Below are positions 14,569-24,254 of a DNA stretch of 64,000 nucleotides, piece after piece. The stretch spans positions 62,001 to 126,000 of the forward strand of contig NZ_JAOSZE010000017.1 in assembly GCF_025630775.1 (NCBI RefSeq), written 5' to 3'. Each line of letters starts with the position of its first letter. Within the stretch, counting starts at the first letter, position 1. The notes beneath the pieces were generated by a model. It was given only the letters and a program-made list of their open reading frames with translations. It was not told where the DNA came from and searched no databases. The position numbers and the translations under genes are program-made. Source of the DNA: Actinoplanes sp. KI2 (GTDB taxonomy: Bacteria; Actinomycetota; Actinomycetes; Mycobacteriales; Micromonosporaceae).

Positions 14569-15273
14569 GTGGTACCGGAGAAGCGAAAGTTGACGGTCGT
14601 GGGTGCGGCCATCGCCGCGGCGTTCGCCGTGACCGGCTGCGCGCCGCAGGGATACAACGCGGCCGACTACGGAAATGCCGCCGAGCCCGCCTCGAACACG
14701 GCGGCGAGCCCCGGCGCGACCGCCGACCCGGCGGCGACCAGCGACCCGGTCGCCCAGACCGACCCGAACGCGACGGCCCCTCCCGGTTCGGGCCAGACCG
14801 CCGCGCTCCCCGACTCTCAGGTCACCAACAAGCTGACCGGCAGCGCCGTGAAGCGCATGGGCGAGGTCGTGGAGAACGAGGACGGCTTCGTGCTGTACCG
14901 CTTCGACGGCGACTCCAACAACCCGGCCAAGTCCAATTGCAACGGTGACTGCGCCAAGGTCTGGGAGCCCGCGCTCACCAACGACGGCAAGCCGGCCCTC
15001 AAGGGTGTCTCGGCGAGCGTCGTCGGCACGGTGACCCGCGCCGACGGCACCAAGCAGCTGACCATCAAGGGCTGGCCGGTCTACCACTACATCGGCGACA
15101 AGAAGCCGGGCGAGTGGAAGGGCCAGAACGTCTCCGGCAAGTGGTTCGTCATCAAGCCGGACGGCGCCAAGAACCTCACCTGCCTGCCGAAGATCTCGCA
15201 GCCGGTGGCACCGCCGGCCGATTCGGGCGGCGCGTCCGACACCAGCAGTTCCGGTAGCGACTACAGCTACTGA
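14569..15273 (+). CDS. SCO0930-type lipoprotein with secreted repeat (PF03640)
   Basis: 234 residues from GTG 14569, with GGAGGG just upstream. A signal peptide ends in the lipobox AVTGC, so Cys25 is the likely lipidated residue. A Pro/Ala/Thr linker precedes two copies of the secreted repeat: GEVVENEDGFVLYRFDGDS with SNCNGDCAKVWEP, and VTRADGTKQLTIKGWPVYHY with GQNVSGKWFVIKPDG. Members of this family sit next to sigma/anti-sigma genes in actinobacteria; some have been linked to electron transfer at the cell surface, but function here is open. Confidence 0.85.
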   Translation: MVPEKRKLTVVGAAIAAAFAVTGCAPQGYNAADYGNAAEPASNTAASPGATADPAATSDPVAQTDPNATAPPGSGQTAALPDSQVTNKLTGSAVKRMGEVVENEDGFVLYRFDGDSNNPAKSNCNGDCAKVWEPALTNDGKPALKGVSASVVGTVTRADGTKQLTIKGWPVYHYIGDKKPGEWKGQNVSGKWFVIKPDGAKNLTCLPKISQPVAPPADSGGASDTSSSGSDYSY

Positions 15274-15318
15274 GTTAAGCGACCCCCAAGAAACTGCTGA
15301 TTACCGGAGGTTTGGAAA

Positions 15319-16101
15319 ATGGTTGCCGCCCGCTTCGCACGTCGGCCGTCGCGCTGGTTGGTGGGCATTTCGGCAATGGTCATGGTGGCCCTGCTGGCGC
15401 CGGTCTCCCCGGCGCGCGCGGACACCGGCATCCCGGTGCCGGCCACCTCGTTCAACGCCAAGGGGGCCGGCTCGGTCAGCCCGGCCGACCGTGACTTCGT
15501 GATCAAGGTGCGGCTGGCCGGCCTCTGGGAGATCCCGGCCGGCAACATGGCCCAGGAGAAGTCGGACGACCCGCGGATCGTGAACATCGGCAAGGCGATC
15601 AGCGCGCAGCACGTTTTGCTCGACAAGCTGGACCGTGAGGTCGCCAAGAAGCTCGACATCGAGCTGCCCAACAAGCCGAACAGCGACCAGCAGGGCTGGC
15701 TGAGCGAGATGCGCAACGCGAACTCGGCGACGTTCGACCAGATCTACGTCGACCGGCTCCGGGCCGCGCACGGCAAGATCTTCCCCGCCATCGCGACGAT
15801 CCGGGCGAGCACCCGCAACGACTCGGTCCGCCAGCTCGCGCAGCAGGCCAACCAGTTCGTCATGACGCACATGACGCTGCTGGAGTCGAGCGGCATCGTC
15901 GACTACGGCGCGCTGCCGACGGCCGCCGCCCCCACTACTCCCGGCTCGGGCCCGGTGCCCGTGGACGGGCAGATGGTCGCTGCGGCGCACAGCAGCACCA
16001 GCGGGATCCCGGGTGTCAACACCACCGTGGTCCTCCTAGTCCTCGCCGTCGCCCTCGTGGCCGGCGTCATCACGACCATGCGCATCTTCCGGGCGAGGTA
16101 G
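15319..16101 (+). CDS. Secreted DUF4142-domain protein with C-terminal membrane anchor
   Basis: 260 residues. Signal peptide (LVGISAMVMVALLAPVSP, cleaved near ARA-DT), then a four-helix DUF4142/ferritin-like region (DRDFVIKVRLAGLWEIPAG to QQANQFVMTHMTLLESSG), a short linker, and a C-terminal transmembrane helix (TTVVLLVLAVALVAGVIT) ending in a basic stop MRIFRAR. It follows the lipoprotein gene by 45 bp with a CGGAGG site before the ATG, and is probably co-transcribed with it. Confidence 0.85.
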   Translation: MVAARFARRPSRWLVGISAMVMVALLAPVSPARADTGIPVPATSFNAKGAGSVSPADRDFVIKVRLAGLWEIPAGNMAQEKSDDPRIVNIGKAISAQHVLLDKLDREVAKKLDIELPNKPNSDQQGWLSEMRNANSATFDQIYVDRLRAAHGKIFPAIATIRASTRNDSVRQLAQQANQFVMTHMTLLESSGIVDYGALPTAAAPTTPGSGPVPVDGQMVAAAHSSTSGIPGVNTTVVLLVLAVALVAGVITTMRIFRAR

Positions 16102-16146
16102 TCCCCGAAACCCCCGTCCAGGTCGAGACAGAGAAAGGTGTCCCAC

Positions 16147-17295
16147 ATGCGAAGGTCCAAGTACCGGCGCGCATCATCCAGGAATTCGGGTTGGTTCAGC
16201 GGCCGTCGCCGGATCATCGCGGTCGCCGCCACGCTCGTGGCGTTCGGCGGCATCGTGACCGTCACCCAGGTCTCGAACGCGTCCACCAACCGGACCCAGA
16301 AGAAGGCGCTGTCGGCATGTGACAACGTGCAGGCCCCGCCGACGGCGAAGCTGTCGACCAAGACCCGGCGGGGGACGTACACCACCAACAACGGCACGGT
16401 CGTCCAGCACCCGGACGACGGCGCCGGCGACACGGTGACCACGGCTCAGCTCCGTGACCGCTGCCGTCGCTGGGTGATGAACAACGTCGGCAACAACGGC
16501 AACGCCACCACCGCGCCGACCGCGGCGGCCACGACGGCGGCGACCACCGCGCCGGCCGCAGACCCGAGCGCCGACCCGTCGGCGTCCGGCGACGCCGGCA
16601 ACAACAACGGCGGCAACAACAACGGCGGAAACAACAACGGTGGGAACAACGGCGGCAACAACAACGGTGGGAACAACGGCGGGCAGCAGACCACCGCCCC
16701 CGCGCCGGACCCGAGCGCCTCGAACGGCGCCACCACCCCGCCGCCCGGTGCCGGCCTCGGCGTCCTCACCAACAACTGCTCGACCAGCCAGCTGCCGCAG
16801 CACGACGGCTTCCAGAAGGGCGACCGCTGCGTCACCACCGAGTTCGGTGAGGTCGCCTCGGAGAACAACAACGCGTCGCTGCTGATCACCCAGGCGCCGC
16901 GCTCGGTGGCCGTGAACACCCCGTTCACGCTGCAGGTCAGCACCCGCAACCTGATCCGCGACCGGTTCCTCGCGGCCGGCGCGGGCGGTTACTACGTGGA
17001 GAGCTCGGTTCTGGCCAACGGCATCACCCGCGGTCACTTCCACACCGCGTGCCGGATGCTGGCGAACACCAACGAGGCGCCCGACCCGGCCCCGGTGCCC
17101 GCGTTCTTCGTGGCCACCGAGGACAAGAAGGGCGGGGCGGCCCCCGACGTGGTCACCATCCAGGTGCCGGGCATGCCCACCACGGGCATCGCGCAGTGCG
17201 CGTCCTGGGCCGGTGACGGCTCGCACCGCATCCCGATGATGCAGCGCGCCAACCAGACGCCGGCCTTCGACGCGGTGAAGATCCTGGTCCGGTAA
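16147..17295 (+). CDS. Secreted protein of unknown function with Asn/Gly-repeat linker
   Basis: 382 residues. An N-terminal basic stretch and a hydrophobic segment (IIAVAATLVAFGGIVTVT) form a signal anchor. After a 70-residue domain comes a low-complexity linker of NNNGG units (about residues 155-180), then a C-terminal domain of about 185 residues with several Cys and a conserved GHFHTACRML. No enzyme motif recognised. ATG 16147 fits the GAAAGG site better than the GTG at 16138. Position after DUF4142 suggests one envelope operon with the sigma pair. Confidence 0.7.
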   Translation: MRRSKYRRASSRNSGWFSGRRRIIAVAATLVAFGGIVTVTQVSNASTNRTQKKALSACDNVQAPPTAKLSTKTRRGTYTTNNGTVVQHPDDGAGDTVTTAQLRDRCRRWVMNNVGNNGNATTAPTAAATTAATTAPAADPSADPSASGDAGNNNGGNNNGGNNNGGNNGGNNNGGNNGGQQTTAPAPDPSASNGATTPPPGAGLGVLTNNCSTSQLPQHDGFQKGDRCVTTEFGEVASENNNASLLITQAPRSVAVNTPFTLQVSTRNLIRDRFLAAGAGGYYVESSVLANGITRGHFHTACRMLANTNEAPDPAPVPAFFVATEDKKGGAAPDVVTIQVPGMPTTGIAQCASWAGDGSHRIPMMQRANQTPAFDAVKILVR

Positions 17296-17479
17296 CTGAA
17301 TCGAGGAGCGTAAGCCGCTGAGACCGGGTGCCGAACCCGGCCCGGGACGGGGTAACCGACATTGCCCCGGCCCGGCCGGGACCCCCCGTCGGCACCGGAG
17401 GTCGCCCTTCCCCCTGACGGACGACTTCGGCGGCAAGCTCCACCCCGGCGATCGAATCACTCGGGTGTTCGGTCGCCTC

Positions 17480-17515
17480 CGATGGCCCTGACCGGGAGCG
17501 CGGTCAGGGCCATCG
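17480..17515. terminator. Strong hairpin upstream of the AlkA gene
   Basis: 15-bp perfect stem CGATGGCCCTGACCG / CGGTCAGGGCCATCG with a 6-nt loop and no T-run. It lies 185 bp after the secreted-protein gene and just before the AlkA promoter. It may insulate the two units. Confidence 0.5.
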
Positions 17516-17539
17516 GTCCGTCTGTGGCACAGTTGCCGG

Positions 17540-18436
17540 GTGGCCCGTCGCCTGACCCCGCCCGAGCGTTACGCCTTCGGCGCGTCGCTCGCCTCGCTGC
17601 AGGCGCCCAACGGCGACCCGTGCGTGCGGGTCTCCGGCACCGAGCTGTGGATGGCGGCCCGCACCCCCGACGGCCCGGGCACCCTCCACCTGGCCCACGC
17701 GGGCGGCGAGCTGGTCGCCGAGGCGTATGGGGCGGGCGCCGAGTGGCTGCTCGACCGGGCCGACGCGATCGTGGGCCTGCGCGACGACGTGAGCGGCTTC
17801 CCGGCCCTCGCCAAGGCACACCCGGTCGTGCACCGGCTGGCGCGCACGTTCTCCGGGCTGCGGCTGCCGGCCACCGGCCTCGTGTTCCACCGCGTGCTGC
17901 GGGCGATCCTGGAGCAGAAGGTGACCGGCGTCGAGGCGTTCCGGGCGTACCGGAAGATCTGCCGGAAGTTCGGCGAGCCGGCGCCGGGTCCCACGCCGTT
18001 GCTGCTCCCGCCCGACCCCGCCGCGATCGCGGCCAGTCCGTACTGGATGTTCCATCCGCTCGGCGTCGAACAGCGCCGCACCCAGGCCCTGCTGCGCGCC
18101 GCCCGCGAGGCGGGCCGGATCGAGCGCTGCGCCGACGCGGCCGAGGCGACCCGGCGGCTGACCGCGCTGCCCGGCATCGGCCCGTGGACGGCCGCCGAGG
18201 TGGTCCGGGTGGCCTACGGCGACGGGGACGCGGTGAGCGTCGGCGACTACCACGTGCCCAACACGGTGGCCTGGGCACTGGCCGGCGAGGCGCGCGGCAC
18301 CGACGACCGGATGCTCGAGCTGCTCGAGCCGTTCCGCGGCCACCGGGGCCGGGTCTGCGACCTGCTCGCCCACGGCGGCATCGGTGCGCCGCGCTTCGGC
18401 CCGCGCATGCCGGTCCGATCCTTTGCCAGGTTTTGA
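17540..18436 (+). CDS. DNA-3-methyladenine glycosylase II family (AlkA-like)
   Basis: 298 residues. Base-excision glycosylase of the helix-hairpin-helix superfamily: LTALPGIGPWTAAEVV is the HhH, and the catalytic Asp lies in DAVSVGDYHVPN. The N-terminal part matches the AlkA beta-domain. Start GTG 17540 is preceded by CACAGT ending 6 nt upstream (leaderless type) and no Shine-Dalgarno. Removes alkylated purines from DNA. Substrate range is not readable from sequence. Confidence 0.88.
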   Translation: MARRLTPPERYAFGASLASLQAPNGDPCVRVSGTELWMAARTPDGPGTLHLAHAGGELVAEAYGAGAEWLLDRADAIVGLRDDVSGFPALAKAHPVVHRLARTFSGLRLPATGLVFHRVLRAILEQKVTGVEAFRAYRKICRKFGEPAPGPTPLLLPPDPAAIAASPYWMFHPLGVEQRRTQALLRAAREAGRIERCADAAEATRRLTALPGIGPWTAAEVVRVAYGDGDAVSVGDYHVPNTVAWALAGEARGTDDRMLELLEPFRGHRGRVCDLLAHGGIGAPRFGPRMPVRSFARF

Positions 18437-18524
18437 CGCGGCCCGAGGCCCGATGAGCGTATCGGTGTCACCCTGGGTACGTTGGTCCCCTCGTGATCGC
18501 ATGGCCCGGGAGAGCTGACGAATA

Positions 18525-19817
18525 ATGGGTGGCACAGGCGGAGAGATCATCCTGGTCCTGGTGCTCGTACTGGTGAACGCGGCCTTCTCCGGCAGCGAGA
18601 TGGCGCTGGTATCGCTCCGGGAGAGCCAGGTGCAGCGGCTGGAGCGGCAGTCGCGCGGCGGCAAGACCCTGGCCCGGCTCACCCGCGACCCCAACCGGTT
18701 CCTGGCCACCATCCAGATCGGCATCACGCTGGCCGGCTTCCTGGCGTCGGCGGCCGCCGCGGTGTCGCTCGCCAAGCCGCTGGAGGCCCCGCTCGCCTTC
18801 CTCGGCAGCGCCGCCCAGCCGGTCTCCATCGTGCTCGTCACGATCGCCCTGACGTTCGTCACCCTGGTGATCGGCGAGCTGGCCCCCAAGCGGATCGCCA
18901 TGCAGCGCACCGAGGGCTGGGCGCTGCTGGTCGCCCGCCCGCTCGACGTGCTCGCGACGCTCTCCCGCCCGGTGGTCTGGCTGCTCGGCGCGGCCACCAA
19001 TGTGGTGGTACGGCTGGCCGGCGGCGACCCGGCCGCCCAGCGCGAGGAGGTCACCACCGAGGAGATCCGCGACATGGTCGCCGCCCAGCAGGACTTCTCG
19101 ATCGAGCAACGCACGATCATCAGCGGCGCCTTCGAGATCGCCGACCGGATCCTGCGCGAGATCCTGGTGCCCCGCCGCGACGTGCTCACCCTGGCCACCG
19201 GCAGCCCGGCGCACCAGGCGCTGCGCTCGCTGATCGCCGGCGGCCACTCCCGGGCGCCGGTGGTCGGCCCGGCCGGCCTGGACGACGTGATCGGCGTGGT
19301 GCACCTGCGCGACCTGGTCGACGGCGAGGGCCCGGTCGACGCGCTCTGCCGGCCCGGCCTGTTCCTGCCGGAGACGCTGCGGGTCTCCGACGCGCTGCGG
19401 CAGATGCGCACCGAGCGGGCCCAGCTCGCCCTGGTGGTGGACGAGCGCGGCGCGATCGACGGGATCGTCACGATGGAGGACCTGGTCGAGGAGATCGTCG
19501 GCGAGATCTACGACGAGACCGACCGGGACGTGGCGGCCGTGGTCCGCGAGGCGGACGGGGCGCTGCTGATGCCCGGCTCGTTCCCGATCCACGACCTGCC
19601 GGACATCGGCCTGCACGACGAGTCGCACGGGCACGAGGACGGCGACTACACCACGGTGGCCGGCATGATGCTGGCCGTGCTGGGGCACATTCCCACCGCG
19701 CCGGGCGAGGTGGTGACGTTGCCCGGGTTCACCGCCGAGGTGGTCGAGGTCACCGGGCGGGCGATCACCCGGGTGCGGTTGCGTCCGCTCACCGCGGCGG
19801 CCGAGACCGATGGATAG
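18525..19817 (+). CDS. Hemolysin/CNNM family membrane protein with CBS pair and CorC domain
   Basis: 430 residues in three parts. A CNNM transmembrane domain (residues 1-170; IILVLVLVLVNAAFSGSEMA, IGELAPKRIAMQ), a CBS-domain pair (about 195-330, with IDGIVTMEDLVEEIVGEIYD), and a C-terminal CorC/HlyC transporter-associated domain (VAGMMLAVLGHIPTAPGEVV). This family is linked to magnesium or cobalt efflux; the old hemolysin name is historical. GGGAG precedes the ATG by about 10 nt. The downstream ROK gene starts close by and may be co-transcribed. Confidence 0.9.
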   Translation: MGGTGGEIILVLVLVLVNAAFSGSEMALVSLRESQVQRLERQSRGGKTLARLTRDPNRFLATIQIGITLAGFLASAAAAVSLAKPLEAPLAFLGSAAQPVSIVLVTIALTFVTLVIGELAPKRIAMQRTEGWALLVARPLDVLATLSRPVVWLLGAATNVVVRLAGGDPAAQREEVTTEEIRDMVAAQQDFSIEQRTIISGAFEIADRILREILVPRRDVLTLATGSPAHQALRSLIAGGHSRAPVVGPAGLDDVIGVVHLRDLVDGEGPVDALCRPGLFLPETLRVSDALRQMRTERAQLALVVDERGAIDGIVTMEDLVEEIVGEIYDETDRDVAAVVREADGALLMPGSFPIHDLPDIGLHDESHGHEDGDYTTVAGMMLAVLGHIPTAPGEVVTLPGFTAEVVEVTGRAITRVRLRPLTAAAETDG

Positions 19818-19839
19818 CGGGCGGGAGAAGGGGACACCC

Positions 19840-20610
19840 ATGCAGACTGGCGGCGTGGCTTTCACCCTGACGATCGACTGCGGGGGCGGCGGCATCAAGG
19901 GCTCGGTGCTGGACGAGGCGGGCACGATGCGGGCCCAGCCGCTGCGGGTGCCGACCCCGTACCCTCTGCCGCCCGACCTCTTCGTCAAGACGCTGGTGCA
20001 GCTGGGCGAGCGGCTGCCGACCGCCGACCGGGTGACCGTCGGGATGCCCGGCATGCTGCGGCACGGCGTCGTGGTCGCCACCCCGCACTACGTGACCCGC
20101 TCCGGCCCGCGGACGAGGGTCGACCCCGACCTGGTCGAGGCGTGGCACGGCTTCGACGCCCGCACCGCGCTGGCCGAGGCGTTCGGGCTGCCCACGCTGG
20201 TGCTCAACGACGCCGAGGTGCACGGCGCCGGGGTGGTCGCGGGCACCGGCTGCGAGCTGATGCTGACCCTGGGCACCGGTCTGGGCTGCGCGCTCTTCGA
20301 CGGCGGGGTGCTGGCGCCGCACCTGGAGATGTCGCAGGCGCCGGTGCGCTGGGGCATGTCGTACGACACGTACATCGGCGAGCACGAGCGCCGCCGCCTC
20401 GGCGACGCCCTCTGGTCCCGCCGGGTGCGCAACGTGGTCGACGGCCTGCGCCCGGTCTTCCTCTGGGACCGCCTCTACCTGGGCGGCGGCAACTCGCGGC
20501 TGATCACCCCCGCCCAGCTGGCCCGGATGGGCGACGACGTGGTGGTCGTGCCGAACACGGCCGGCATCGTCGGCGGGGTGCGCGCCTGGTCGCTGGGTAC
20601 CGCCCGCTGA
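19840..20610 (+). CDS. ROK-family sugar kinase-like protein (polyphosphate-glucokinase-like)
   Basis: 256 residues. The phosphate-1 motif appears as TIDCGGGGIKG, the ATP region as LTLGTGLGCALFDGG, and the catalytic-type Asp in LVLNDAEVHGAG. The CxCGxxGC zinc motif of classic ROK repressors and kinases is missing, which resembles polyphosphate/ATP glucokinases. ATG 19840 is chosen because of a GAAGGGGA site; an ATG at 19810 overlaps the upstream stop and has a poorer site. Glucose phosphorylation is likely but not proven. Confidence 0.75.
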   Translation: MQTGGVAFTLTIDCGGGGIKGSVLDEAGTMRAQPLRVPTPYPLPPDLFVKTLVQLGERLPTADRVTVGMPGMLRHGVVVATPHYVTRSGPRTRVDPDLVEAWHGFDARTALAEAFGLPTLVLNDAEVHGAGVVAGTGCELMLTLGTGLGCALFDGGVLAPHLEMSQAPVRWGMSYDTYIGEHERRRLGDALWSRRVRNVVDGLRPVFLWDRLYLGGGNSRLITPAQLARMGDDVVVVPNTAGIVGGVRAWSLGTAR

Positions 20611-20614
20611 CCGG

Positions 20615-21247
20615 CTATCGGGCGCCGACCTGCCAGATGGTGGTTTCGCGGACGGCGACGCCCTCCAGCGACTCGTTCACCGGGACGGCGTAGGTCGCCT
20701 GCTTGATCAGGCCCTCGGGGAGGTAGGCCCGGCCCGGATCGCCGACCAGCACCAGACACCCTCGCCCCGCGGCCCGGCGCAGGAACGGCAGCACCCGGCC
20801 GGCCATCTCGCGGCTGTAGAAGACGTCGCCGGCCAGGACCACCGACGCCGGGGGATCGGTGTCGAGGAGGTCGGCCTCGAGCGTCGTGATCCGCACGTCG
20901 TTGGCGGCGGCGTTCGCCGTCGCGGCGGCCAGCGAGTAGGGGTCGATGTCGTTGGCCGTCACCGGAACGGCGCCCGCCCGCGCCGCCGCCACCGCGACCA
21001 GGCCCGAGCCGGTGGCGAGATCGAGCGTCGCGCGTCCGGACACCAGCGACGGGTGATCGAGCAGGTGGCGGGCCAGGGCCTGGCCGCCCGCCCAGGCGAA
21101 CGCCCAGAACGGCGGCGGCTGCTCGGTGCCGGCCTCCTCGGTCCTCTCCCACAGCTCGATCGGCTCGTCGGCCTGGAAGAGGGTGATCTCGGGCACGAAG
21201 GGAACCGGCGCGGGCGCGGTGTGGGTGCGGATGAACTCGAGGAGCAC
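20615..21247 (-). CDS. Class I SAM-dependent methyltransferase, ETF-beta-lysine-methyltransferase-like
   Basis: 210 residues. Motif I is TLDLATGSGLVAVAAARAGA, motif II contains NDIDPY, and the post-motif DVFYSREMAGRVLPF matches the bacterial METTL20-like family that methylates electron-transfer flavoprotein beta. The N-terminal PPFWAFAWAGGQALARHLL also fits. The start is GTG 21247 with GACAAT ending 6 nt upstream (leaderless type). It converges on the ROK gene with a 4-bp gap. A different protein or small-molecule substrate cannot be excluded. Confidence 0.75.
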   Translation of the reverse strand: MLLEFIRTHTAPAPVPFVPEITLFQADEPIELWERTEEAGTEQPPPFWAFAWAGGQALARHLLDHPSLVSGRATLDLATGSGLVAVAAARAGAVPVTANDIDPYSLAAATANAAANDVRITTLEADLLDTDPPASVVLAGDVFYSREMAGRVLPFLRRAAGRGCLVLVGDPGRAYLPEGLIKQATYAVPVNESLEGVAVRETTIWQVGAR

Positions 21248-21316
21248 GCGCCGATTGTCTCAGCTGCCCGCGCGCCGGACCGATCTGCATGGTCTGACGT
21301 GACCCCCGAAGGGAGC

Positions 21317-24244
21317 ATGATGCCGCCACGTTTCGCCGCCGGCCTGTTCGGCGGGTGGATGGTGGTGCTCGCCGTCGCCTTCTCGCTGGTGCCCGCCGGG
21401 CAGCCGGCCGTTCGCCTGGTGGCGGGCCTGTCCGCGGCGGTGGCCATCGCCGGTGGGGTGCGCCTCAACCGACCCGGGGACCGTACGCCGTGGCGCTGGC
21501 TCGCCGTGGCCGTCGCCCTCTCCGCGGCCGGCACGTTCGCTTACGTCGTCACGCCGAGCCTGCACCAAGCCGGCGTTGCCCTGATCATCGCCTCGTACCC
21601 GGCGCTCGCGGCCGTTCTGCTGATCTTCATCCGGCGGCAGGCCGGGCCGAGCCGGGACCGGGCCGCGCTGCTGGACGCGCTGGTCGTGACGGCCGGCGGG
21701 GCGATGCTGGCCTGGACGTTCCTGCTCGGCCCGAGGCTCGCCGACCACGACTGGGTGATGCTCGCCTACCCGATCGGCGATCTGCTCTGCCTGGGCGTGC
21801 TCACCCGGCTGCTCACCTCCCCGGGGCGCCGGCCGGCCGCGACCGGCCTGCTCGGCGCCGGTCTGGTCGGCATGCTGGTGGCCGACGTCGGATACGAGCT
21901 GGGCTGGCTGTCCGGCGACGTGGCGGCGCTGGGCCGGTTCGCGCTGTACGCGTGCGCCGGGCTGGCCGCGCTGCACCCGTCGATGACGCTGCTCAGCGTC
22001 CGCGCCGACGACCCACCGAGCGAGCCGGGCTGGTGGCGGGTGGCGTTGCTCGCCCTGGTCGCCCCGGCCGTGCTGCTCGCGGTCGGTCCCACGGTCGGGG
22101 CCGTGCTCAGCGCGCTGATCTTCCTGCTGGTCCTGCTCCGGATGGCCGGCATCATGTCGAACCACCGGCAGGCCCTGGCCCGCGAGCGTGCCCTGCGGGA
22201 GGCGTCGGCGGCGCTGGTGTCGGCGGCCGACGTGGAGGCGGTCGGTGACGCGGTGCGGGTCGCCGTGGCGCAGCTGCTGCCGCCGGACACTCCGCACGGC
22301 GTGGTGCTGGCGATGGCGGTGCCGGACGGCCTGCCGCCGGTGCTGCCGGTCGAGCGTTGGGCGGGCATCGTGCCCACCCGCGAGCTGGACTGGGCGGTCT
22401 CGGTGCGGCTCACCAACTTCAGCACCACGCTGCGCTGCCCGATGGTGCTCGCCGACCGGCCGACCGGCGAGCCGCTGGTGGGCGTGCTGCACGTGGGCGC
22501 GCCCGAGGCGGCGCTGCCGGGACTCCAGCGGGCGGTCGAGGTGCTGGCCGGGCAGGCGGCGCTGGCGCTCGAGCGGATCCAGCTGAGCGACGAGGTGATC
22601 CGGCGCAACAGCGAGACGTACTTCCGGACGCTGGTGCAGAACACCGCCGACGTCATCCTGATCGTGGACGACGAGCTGTGGATCCGGTACGCGAGCCCGT
22701 CGGCCGCGCGGGTCTTCGGCGCCGACCCCGGCAGGTCGTACCTGTTCGACTGGATCAACCCGGACGATCACACCTCGTTGACCGAGCGGCGCGACGGCGC
22801 CGACCTGCGCGGCCCGGGGAACGTGCTGCTCGAGATGCACGTGTCGGACCTGCGCAACGAGCCGACCGTGGCCGGGCTGGTGATCACCCTGCGCGACGTG
22901 ACCGAGCAGCGGCGCCTCGAACGGGAGCTCACCCACCAGGCGTTCCACGACGCGATGACCGGGCTGGCCAACCGGGTGCTGTTCCACGACCGCCTCGAGC
23001 ACGCGCTCGCCCGCGGCGCCCGGGACGGCTCGGTGGTCGGCGTGCTCTTCATCGACCTGGATGACTTCAAGATCGTCAACGACACGCTCGGGCACGCGGC
23101 CGGCGACACCCTGCTGATCGAGGTGGCGAACCGGATCGCCGGGGCGCTGCGGGCCGACGACACGGCCGCACGGCTGGGTGGCGACGAGTTCGCGGCGCTG
23201 ATCGAGAACGTGCAGGACCCGGGCGCGGTGGAGGAGACCGCCAACCGGATCCTGGCGGCACTCGCCGCGCCCATCGTGATCGACGACGAGACCTCGCTGC
23301 AGGCGGTGGCCAGCATCGGCATCACCACCACGCCCGAGGCGGACACCGCGGACGAGCTGCTGCGCCAGGCCGACCTCGCGCTGTACGTGGCCAAGGGCGC
23401 CGGCAAGAACCAGTGGCGGCGCTACCAGGCGCACCTGCACGGCGCGATGGTGGAGCGACTGGAACTGCGGTCGGCGCTCGACCACGCGGTGAACGAGGGG
23501 CACTTCCTGCTCGCGTACCAGCCGATCGTGGATCTCGGCTCGCAGGAGCCGGTCGGCTTCGAGGCGCTGGTCCGCTGGTTCCATCCGACCAAGGGGCTGG
23601 TGGCGCCGACCGAGTTCATCACGGTCGCCGAGGAGAGTGGGCTGATCGTGCCGATCGGCCGCTGGGTGCTGCAGCAGGCCCTGCACACGGTGGCCCAGTG
23701 GCGGCGGGCGCTGCCGCGCGCCCGTCAACCGTACGTCTCGGTGAACGTCTCGGTGCGGCAGTTCCGCGAGGCCGGCTTCGTCGACGAGATCCTGCAGGCG
23801 CTGGCCTACGCCGGCGTTCCGCCGGAGGCTCTGATGATCGAGCTGACCGAGACCCTGCTCGCGGGCGAGCACGAAACGGTCTGGCGTGACCTTGCGGAGC
23901 TGCGCGAGCACGGCGTACGCGTGGCCATCGACGACTTCGGCACTGGCTACTCGTCGCTGGGCTACCTGCGCCGGCGCCCGATCGACGTCGTGAAGATCGA
24001 CAAGAGCTTCATCGACGACATGGTGGAGGTCCCGCAGCAACTGGCGCTGGTGACCGGCATCGTGAGCCTGGCGCAGTCGCTCGGCCTCACGGTGATCGCC
24101 GAGGGCATCGAGTCCCCGGTACACCGTGACCTGCTGGCCCGGCTCGGTTGCCCGTTGGGGCAGGGCTACCTCTGGTCGGCGCCGGTCGATGGCACCGAAG
24201 CATTGGCCCAGATGGCGAATGGTGAACATTCCATGGCGGCGTAA
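21317..24244 (+). CDS. Membrane-bound GGDEF-EAL protein (cyclic di-GMP turnover)
   Basis: 975 residues. Residues 1-285 hold about nine membrane helices. They are followed by a GAF-like region (about 295-430), a PAS domain (about 435-530), a GGDEF domain with intact LGGDEFAALIE (about 617), and an EAL domain with intact FEALVRWFHPTKG (about 748) and DDFGTGYSSLGYLRRRPIDVVKID. Both motifs look active, so synthesis, hydrolysis or both are possible. ATG 21317 lies 7 nt after GGGAG-type sequence; an upstream frame extension is the methyltransferase in reverse. Likely a membrane signal sensor. Confidence 0.92.
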   Translation: MMPPRFAAGLFGGWMVVLAVAFSLVPAGQPAVRLVAGLSAAVAIAGGVRLNRPGDRTPWRWLAVAVALSAAGTFAYVVTPSLHQAGVALIIASYPALAAVLLIFIRRQAGPSRDRAALLDALVVTAGGAMLAWTFLLGPRLADHDWVMLAYPIGDLLCLGVLTRLLTSPGRRPAATGLLGAGLVGMLVADVGYELGWLSGDVAALGRFALYACAGLAALHPSMTLLSVRADDPPSEPGWWRVALLALVAPAVLLAVGPTVGAVLSALIFLLVLLRMAGIMSNHRQALARERALREASAALVSAADVEAVGDAVRVAVAQLLPPDTPHGVVLAMAVPDGLPPVLPVERWAGIVPTRELDWAVSVRLTNFSTTLRCPMVLADRPTGEPLVGVLHVGAPEAALPGLQRAVEVLAGQAALALERIQLSDEVIRRNSETYFRTLVQNTADVILIVDDELWIRYASPSAARVFGADPGRSYLFDWINPDDHTSLTERRDGADLRGPGNVLLEMHVSDLRNEPTVAGLVITLRDVTEQRRLERELTHQAFHDAMTGLANRVLFHDRLEHALARGARDGSVVGVLFIDLDDFKIVNDTLGHAAGDTLLIEVANRIAGALRADDTAARLGGDEFAALIENVQDPGAVEETANRILAALAAPIVIDDETSLQAVASIGITTTPEADTADELLRQADLALYVAKGAGKNQWRRYQAHLHGAMVERLELRSALDHAVNEGHFLLAYQPIVDLGSQEPVGFEALVRWFHPTKGLVAPTEFITVAEESGLIVPIGRWVLQQALHTVAQWRRALPRARQPYVSVNVSVRQFREAGFVDEILQALAYAGVPPEALMIELTETLLAGEHETVWRDLAELREHGVRVAIDDFGTGYSSLGYLRRRPIDVVKIDKSFIDDMVEVPQQLALVTGIVSLAQSLGLTVIAEGIESPVHRDLLARLGCPLGQGYLWSAPVDGTEALAQMANGEHSMAA

Positions 24245-24254
24245 GGTCCCGTGG

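Noticed and set aside
21053..21316. N-terminal extension of the GGDEF-EAL protein
   Set aside because: This region is the 5' part of the methyltransferase gene on the other strand and its promoter.
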